The position numbers were made by a program, and so were the translations under genes. DNA of 17,104 nucleotides. Origin: JAMIFV01 sp035906055 (GTDB lineage: Bacteria > Pseudomonadota > Alphaproteobacteria > Rickettsiales > JABCZZ01). How positions within the stretch are numbered: position 1 is the first letter of the stretch; every line of letters begins with the position of its first letter. Shown here piece after piece: positions 13,931 through 17,104 of the stretch. The DNA is taken from contig JAMIFV010000068.1 of assembly GCA_035906055.1 (NCBI GenBank), positions 1-17,104 on the forward strand, given 5' to 3'. The notes beneath the pieces were generated by a model. That model was given only the letters and a program-made list of their open reading frames with translations, was not told the DNA's origin and ran no database searches.

Positions 13931-14253
13931 TGCGCAGGACCGTACTCGCGTTATTGCTTGGCATTTCACTCTCCGGCGCTGCGCGCGCGCAGGAGGTTTC
14001 GCCTTCCAAAGATGCCGAAATCGGGAAGGACGCCAATTTCAGCGCATGCGCCACTGATGAAGACTGCGCTATCGTAAAAGGCATCTGCGGCAACTGGATT
14101 CCCATCAACAAGATCAGCGAACCGGTATATAAACAGTTCGCCAGCATGATGCGCGTTAACGGCAAATGCCCTGAACAGGCTGTTGCGCCACACCCCGCAG
14201 CAGTGCTTTGCACCAATAAAATATGCCAGATCCCTGGCCAGCCGCAGGATTAA
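13930..14253 (+). CDS. Small secreted six-cysteine protein of unknown function
   Basis: The product has 107 residues. The N-terminus MRRTVLALLLGISLSGAARA is a clear Sec signal peptide, with likely cleavage after ARA. The mature part has six cysteines in the order AC, DEDC, GIC, GKC, LC, KIC, consistent with three disulfides in the periplasm, and the segment DCAIVKGICGNWIPINK. I recognise no enzyme family. The start ATG overlaps the panD stop (TAATG). Small secreted proteins of this kind occur between or beside glyQ and glyS in some alphaproteobacteria, but I know of no assigned function. Confidence 0.8.
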   Translation: MRRTVLALLLGISLSGAARAQEVSPSKDAEIGKDANFSACATDEDCAIVKGICGNWIPINKISEPVYKQFASMMRVNGKCPEQAVAPHPAAVLCTNKICQIPGQPQD

Positions 14254-14262
14254 ATAATCGCC

Positions 14263-16272
14263 ATGCCCTCCTTACTCCTCGAACTGTTCAGTGAAGAAAT
14301 TCCCGCACGCATGCAGAAAGCGGCGATGCAGCATTTGCGGGAGTCCGTAACTACTGCCATTAAGCAGGCCGGGCTTGGCATGGGCGAGACAACCTCTTTC
14401 GTTACACCTCGCCGCCTCGCGCTTCTCGTGAATGATATTCCCGCCATCCAGCCCGATGTGACCGTGGAAAAGAAAGGTCCCAAGACCAGCGCGCCGCAGG
14501 CCGCTATCGACGGGTTTCTCAAATCCTCCGGCCTGACGCTGGGGCAATGCGAGAAACGCATGATGGGCAAGGACGAAATCTATTTTGCGCGTCTGGAGCA
14601 GAAAGGCCAGCCCACGGCCAGCCTTCTGCAAGGCATGATCGAGAAGATACTGGCTGAATTCCCGTGGCCAAAATCCATGCGCTGGGGCAGCGGTTCCGTC
14701 AACTGGGTGCGCCCGCTGCATTCCATCCTCTGCCTGTTCGACGGCAAAGTGGTTCCGGTGGAGTTTGCAGGCGTAAAAGCGGGCAGCACCACTTATGGCC
14801 ACCGCTTCCTCGCACCCGCCGCTATCGAAATAAAAGACCCTGCCGACTATGAAACGAAACTGAAAGCCGCGCATGTAATTGCATCCCGCGAAGCGCGTAT
14901 GCAGGAGATCGAGAAACAGGCGAATGCTGTTGCAGCGCAACATAACCTGCAACTCAAGGCAGATCAGGGATTGCTTGAAGAAGTCACCGGCCTTGTGGAA
15001 TGGCCGACCGTTATCCTTGCCAGCATTGATGCCGCCTATATGGACCTGCCGCCGGAAGTGCTGGTGAGCGAAATGCGCGCGCACCAGAAATATTTCGCGC
15101 TTAATGCCAGGGACGGCACATTCTCCGATAAGTTCCTCATCACCTCCAACACGATCACCTCCGACGGCGGCAAGGCCGTTATCGCCGGTAACGAACGCGT
15201 GCTGCGCGCCCGCCTCGCCGATGGACGTTTCTATTGGGATCAGGACAGGAAAAAAGCGCTCAGCGACTGGGCGAAAGGGCTTGAAGGCGTAACCTTCCAC
15301 GCCAAAATCGGCACTATCGCACAGAAGGTGGAACGTATTGCCAGACTTGCAACCGAACTCAGCGTCAATGTAAAAGGCGCGGATAAAAAACTCGTGGAAC
15401 GTGCCGCACGCCTGTGCAAGGCCGACCTTGTAAGCGGCATGGTGGGTGAATTCCCTGAACTGCAGGGCGTGATGGGGCGTTACTATGCGCTCCAGCAGAA
15501 GGAAGACGCCGCAGTTGCCGATGCGATACGCGACCATTACCTGCCGCTCGGCCCTGATTCGCCCGTACCCACCGCTCCCGTTGCTGTGTGTGTGGCGCTG
15601 GCCGATAAGCTCGACACGCTTATCTCCATGTTCGCGGCGGGCGAAAAACCCACCGGCTCCAAAGATCCTTTCGCGCTGCGCCGCGCGGCACTGGGCATTA
15701 TCCGCATTATCATCGAAAACAACATCCGCCTGCCGCTCAAAAGCGTGCTGAACGCCGAACTGATTGCGTTCTTCTCCGACCGTTTGAAGGTAATGCTGAA
15801 GGATCAGGGCATCCGCCATGACATCATCAGCGCCGTGCTCGCCAACGGTGACGACGACCTCGTGCGCGTGGTTGCGCGTGCCAAAGCGTTGCAGGAATTC
15901 CTCGGCACCGAGAACGGCGCCAACCTGCTGGCAGGTTACAAGCGCGCAAGTAACATTGTCGCGGCAGAAGAGAAGAAAGATAAAACCACATTCGACACAG
16001 TTAACACCAGCCAGCTTGGTGCAGATGAAGCCACTCAGCTTGCCAATGTGCTGGATTCACTCTCCGGCAAGGTGGATACGGCGCTCAAGGGTGAACAGTA
16101 CCCCGCCGCCATGCACGCACTGGCGGACTTGCGCAAACCCGTGGATGCGTTCTTTGATAAAGTGATGGTGAATGCAGAGGACAAGAGCCAGCGCCTCAGC
16201 CGCCTTGGCCTGCTTAACCAGATACGCCGCGTGATGAACCAGATCGCCGACTTCAGCCAGATCGAAGGCTGA
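14263..16272 (+). CDS. glyS: Glycyl-tRNA synthetase beta subunit
   Basis: The 669-residue beta subunit binds tRNA-Gly and is needed for aminoacylation with GlyQ. It starts MPSLLLELFSEEIPARM, the family N-terminus, with TPRRLALLV (about 47-55), WPKSMRWG and WVRPLHSILCLFDG (about 135-165), GHRFL, and SEMRAHQKYFAL in the HD-like central part. A C-terminal DALR-type anticodon-binding region runs from about 560 to 669. The length is normal. It starts 9 bp after the secreted-protein gene in the same operon, with no separate promoter seen. No frameshift or missing motif is apparent. Confidence 0.97.
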   Translation: MPSLLLELFSEEIPARMQKAAMQHLRESVTTAIKQAGLGMGETTSFVTPRRLALLVNDIPAIQPDVTVEKKGPKTSAPQAAIDGFLKSSGLTLGQCEKRMMGKDEIYFARLEQKGQPTASLLQGMIEKILAEFPWPKSMRWGSGSVNWVRPLHSILCLFDGKVVPVEFAGVKAGSTTYGHRFLAPAAIEIKDPADYETKLKAAHVIASREARMQEIEKQANAVAAQHNLQLKADQGLLEEVTGLVEWPTVILASIDAAYMDLPPEVLVSEMRAHQKYFALNARDGTFSDKFLITSNTITSDGGKAVIAGNERVLRARLADGRFYWDQDRKKALSDWAKGLEGVTFHAKIGTIAQKVERIARLATELSVNVKGADKKLVERAARLCKADLVSGMVGEFPELQGVMGRYYALQQKEDAAVADAIRDHYLPLGPDSPVPTAPVAVCVALADKLDTLISMFAAGEKPTGSKDPFALRRAALGIIRIIIENNIRLPLKSVLNAELIAFFSDRLKVMLKDQGIRHDIISAVLANGDDDLVRVVARAKALQEFLGTENGANLLAGYKRASNIVAAEEKKDKTTFDTVNTSQLGADEATQLANVLDSLSGKVDTALKGEQYPAAMHALADLRKPVDAFFDKVMVNAEDKSQRLSRLGLLNQIRRVMNQIADFSQIEG

Positions 16273-16276
16273 TTTT

Positions 16277-16499
16277 TAGGCTCAGGACTTATTAAACTTA
16301 TACTTTCTTTTCCTCTCCCCTTGAGGGAGAGGACGTGTTTGCCTTGGGTTTAGCTGCTATAGCTAAGCCCTTAGGCAAACCGAGGTGAGGGGGCATTTAC
16401 ATTCACCCTCACCCGGCTACGGCTAAGCTGCTGCGCAGCAAAGCCTGCGCTTCCCTCTCCCGCTTTGCAGGAGAGGGGAATTTATAAGTCCTGAGCCTA
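16277..16499. mobile_element. MITE-like element: 16-bp terminal inverted repeats around a series of hairpins
   Basis: TAGGCTCAGGACTTAT at 16277-16292 is exactly repeated inverted at 16484-16499. Inside are hairpins CCTCTCCC/GGGAGAGG (16312-16319 with 16325-16332), a 19-20 bp imperfect stem from GTTTGCC (16337) to GGCAAAC (16380), GGTGAGGG/CCCTCACC (16384-16391 with 16406-16413), and CCCTCTCC/GGAGAGGG (16453-16480). It has no coding capacity. The ends are TA, as expected of a transposon that duplicates TA (IS630/Tc1 type or some IS5 relatives). It starts 5 bp after the glyS stop and may also end glyS transcripts. Confidence 0.75.
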
Positions 16500-16862
16500 T
16501 ATGCCCCACTCTTTGCCCGACAAAGGGGCACGTTTCAACTGGCCTCTCAGCCCTGAGGCTGCAATGTCCTTGCGCAACTCTTCAGGCGACATGGTATTGA
16601 TCAGGCGCGCAGGCACACTGAGCATAACGGGCTGGAAATCGAACGGCGTTTGCGCGCTGATATTATCAGCATCGCTGTCTGTCAGCAGAAGCTGGAATTT
16701 GCTCTGGGAAACCCTTCCGGCCAGCTCCTTGTCGAGCTCCAGCAGTTTTCTGGGGTCGACATCCACACGCTTTGCATTGGGACTGCGGGCATTGAACTCG
16801 ATCTCAAGCCTATCCGGCAACCGCGTTCCATGGTCCGCAACTGCCTTGGCAAGTATGGTCAT
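16497..16862 (-). pseudogene. Gene remnant of unknown function bounded by two mobile elements
   Basis: The frame is open from inside the IS1595-type end (16931) down to a TAG at 16497-16499. The first internal ATG (16862, after an AAAGG) would give 121 residues beginning MTILAKAVADHG. The text is hydrophilic and looks like part of a domain (LEIEFNARSPNAKRVDVDPR, FDFQPVMLSVPARLINTMSP); I do not recognise it. The TAG stop is formed by the terminal TA of the MITE-like element, and the upstream coding text continues to the IS boundary at 16910. Both ends therefore look imposed by insertions. A short intact gene starting at 16862 is the alternative. Confidence 0.55.
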
Positions 16863-16909
16863 CGCGCCTTTATAATCCGTGTTGGGGCCTTCACATGTAA
16901 ATGTTATTA

Positions 16910-17104
16910 GGGGCTGTACCAGATAACGCAATAAAGTGTTATCAAGGACAGTATGAGGAAGAGCAGATTAAGTAACGTTATTCAGGCTAAGTTACTGGAG
17001 CATTTTGTAGCCGGTGCAACTGCCCGCTGTGCTGCCAGTCTGGTTGGCGTAAACTTCAAGACGGCCTGCTACTATTTTCAACGGCTTCGTGAGGTCATTG
17101 CTGA
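16910..17104 (+). mobile_element. IS1595-family insertion sequence, left end (continues past the window)
   Basis: The probable terminal inverted repeat begins GGGGCTGTACCAGATAACGC at 16910, of the GGGG-starting kind found in IS1595/IS1016 relatives, and the transposase starts 43 bp inside. A small hairpin GATAAC/GTTATC (16922-16927 with 16938-16943) precedes the transposase ribosome-binding site. The right end and the expected 8-bp target duplication lie outside the window, so the exact first base is uncertain by one or two. Confidence 0.7.
16953..17104 (+). CDS. IS1595-family (ISXO2-like) transposase, N-terminal part
   Basis: ATG at 16953 follows AAGGA at good spacing and opens 50 codons to the window edge. 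The N-terminus MRKSRLSNVIQAKLLEHFVA then GATARCAASLVGVNFKTACY and YFQRLREVIA is the helix-turn-helix region typical of IS1595/ISXO2-like transposases (ATAR-AA-LVGVN-KTA-YYF-RLR). The DDE domain lies outside the window, so activity cannot be judged. Confidence 0.88.
   Translation, partial: MRKSRLSNVIQAKLLEHFVAGATARCAASLVGVNFKTACYYFQRLREVIA

Noticed and set aside
14272..15819. A 515-codon open frame on the - strand opposite glyS
   Set aside because: It is fully antisense to an intact, strongly conserved glyS; its translation is rich in Arg, His, Phe and Gly with no family resemblance, typical of a GC-rich shadow frame.

Overview
The window looks like a chromosome segment of an alphaproteobacterium. 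The evidence is a full-length CtrA whose upstream region carries a CtrA box and a GANTC (CcrM-type) site, a DUF1674 gene divergent from rsmB, split glycyl-tRNA synthetase genes (glyQ and glyS), and a bacteriophytochrome with its own heme oxygenase. Genes are moderately GC-rich, while intergenic regions are AT-rich and hold several palindromes. I cannot name the genus from the sequence alone. The window starts inside one insertion sequence (IS200/IS605 type) and ends inside another (IS1595 type).

Layout. 1-176: 5' end of an IS200-like transposase gene, leaving the window on the left. 251-287: rho-independent terminator. 309-1949 (- strand): the master cell-cycle regulator ctrA, preceded by a response regulator with a degenerate receiver and a Fis-type HTH. 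2063-4836 (- strand): rpe, an unrecognised helical protein, and rsmB. 4849-4998 (+): a 49-residue DUF1674 protein divergent from rsmB. 5025-5170: a 146-bp imperfect inverted repeat whose right arm contains the yaaA ribosome-binding site. 5172-5939: yaaA.

5942-12534 is the most distinctive part. A light-sensing module (heme oxygenase bphO, a Crp/Fnr-type regulator, and a hybrid bacteriophytochrome histidine kinase) lies between two paralogous lipase-like alpha/beta hydrolase genes. One hydrolase is a predicted Tat-exported lipoprotein; the other has no signal sequence. BphO would make biliverdin and BphP would bind it through Cys20. The Crp-like gene converges on bphO with an 8-nt overlap and diverges from bphP across a large dyad.

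12717-16272 (+) is a tightly coupled cluster: glyQ, panD, a small secreted six-cysteine protein, and glyS. Right after glyS comes a 223-bp multi-hairpin element with perfect 16-bp terminal inverted repeats bounded by TA, which looks like a MITE. It supplies the stop codon of a converging gene fragment, whose other end is cut by the IS1595-type element. That fragment is probably a remnant hit by mobile DNA on both sides.

I found no CRISPR array, tRNA, rRNA or defence island. The leads worth following are the light module with its flanking hydrolases, the pseudo-receiver regulator beside ctrA, the structured yaaA leader and the MITE-like element.
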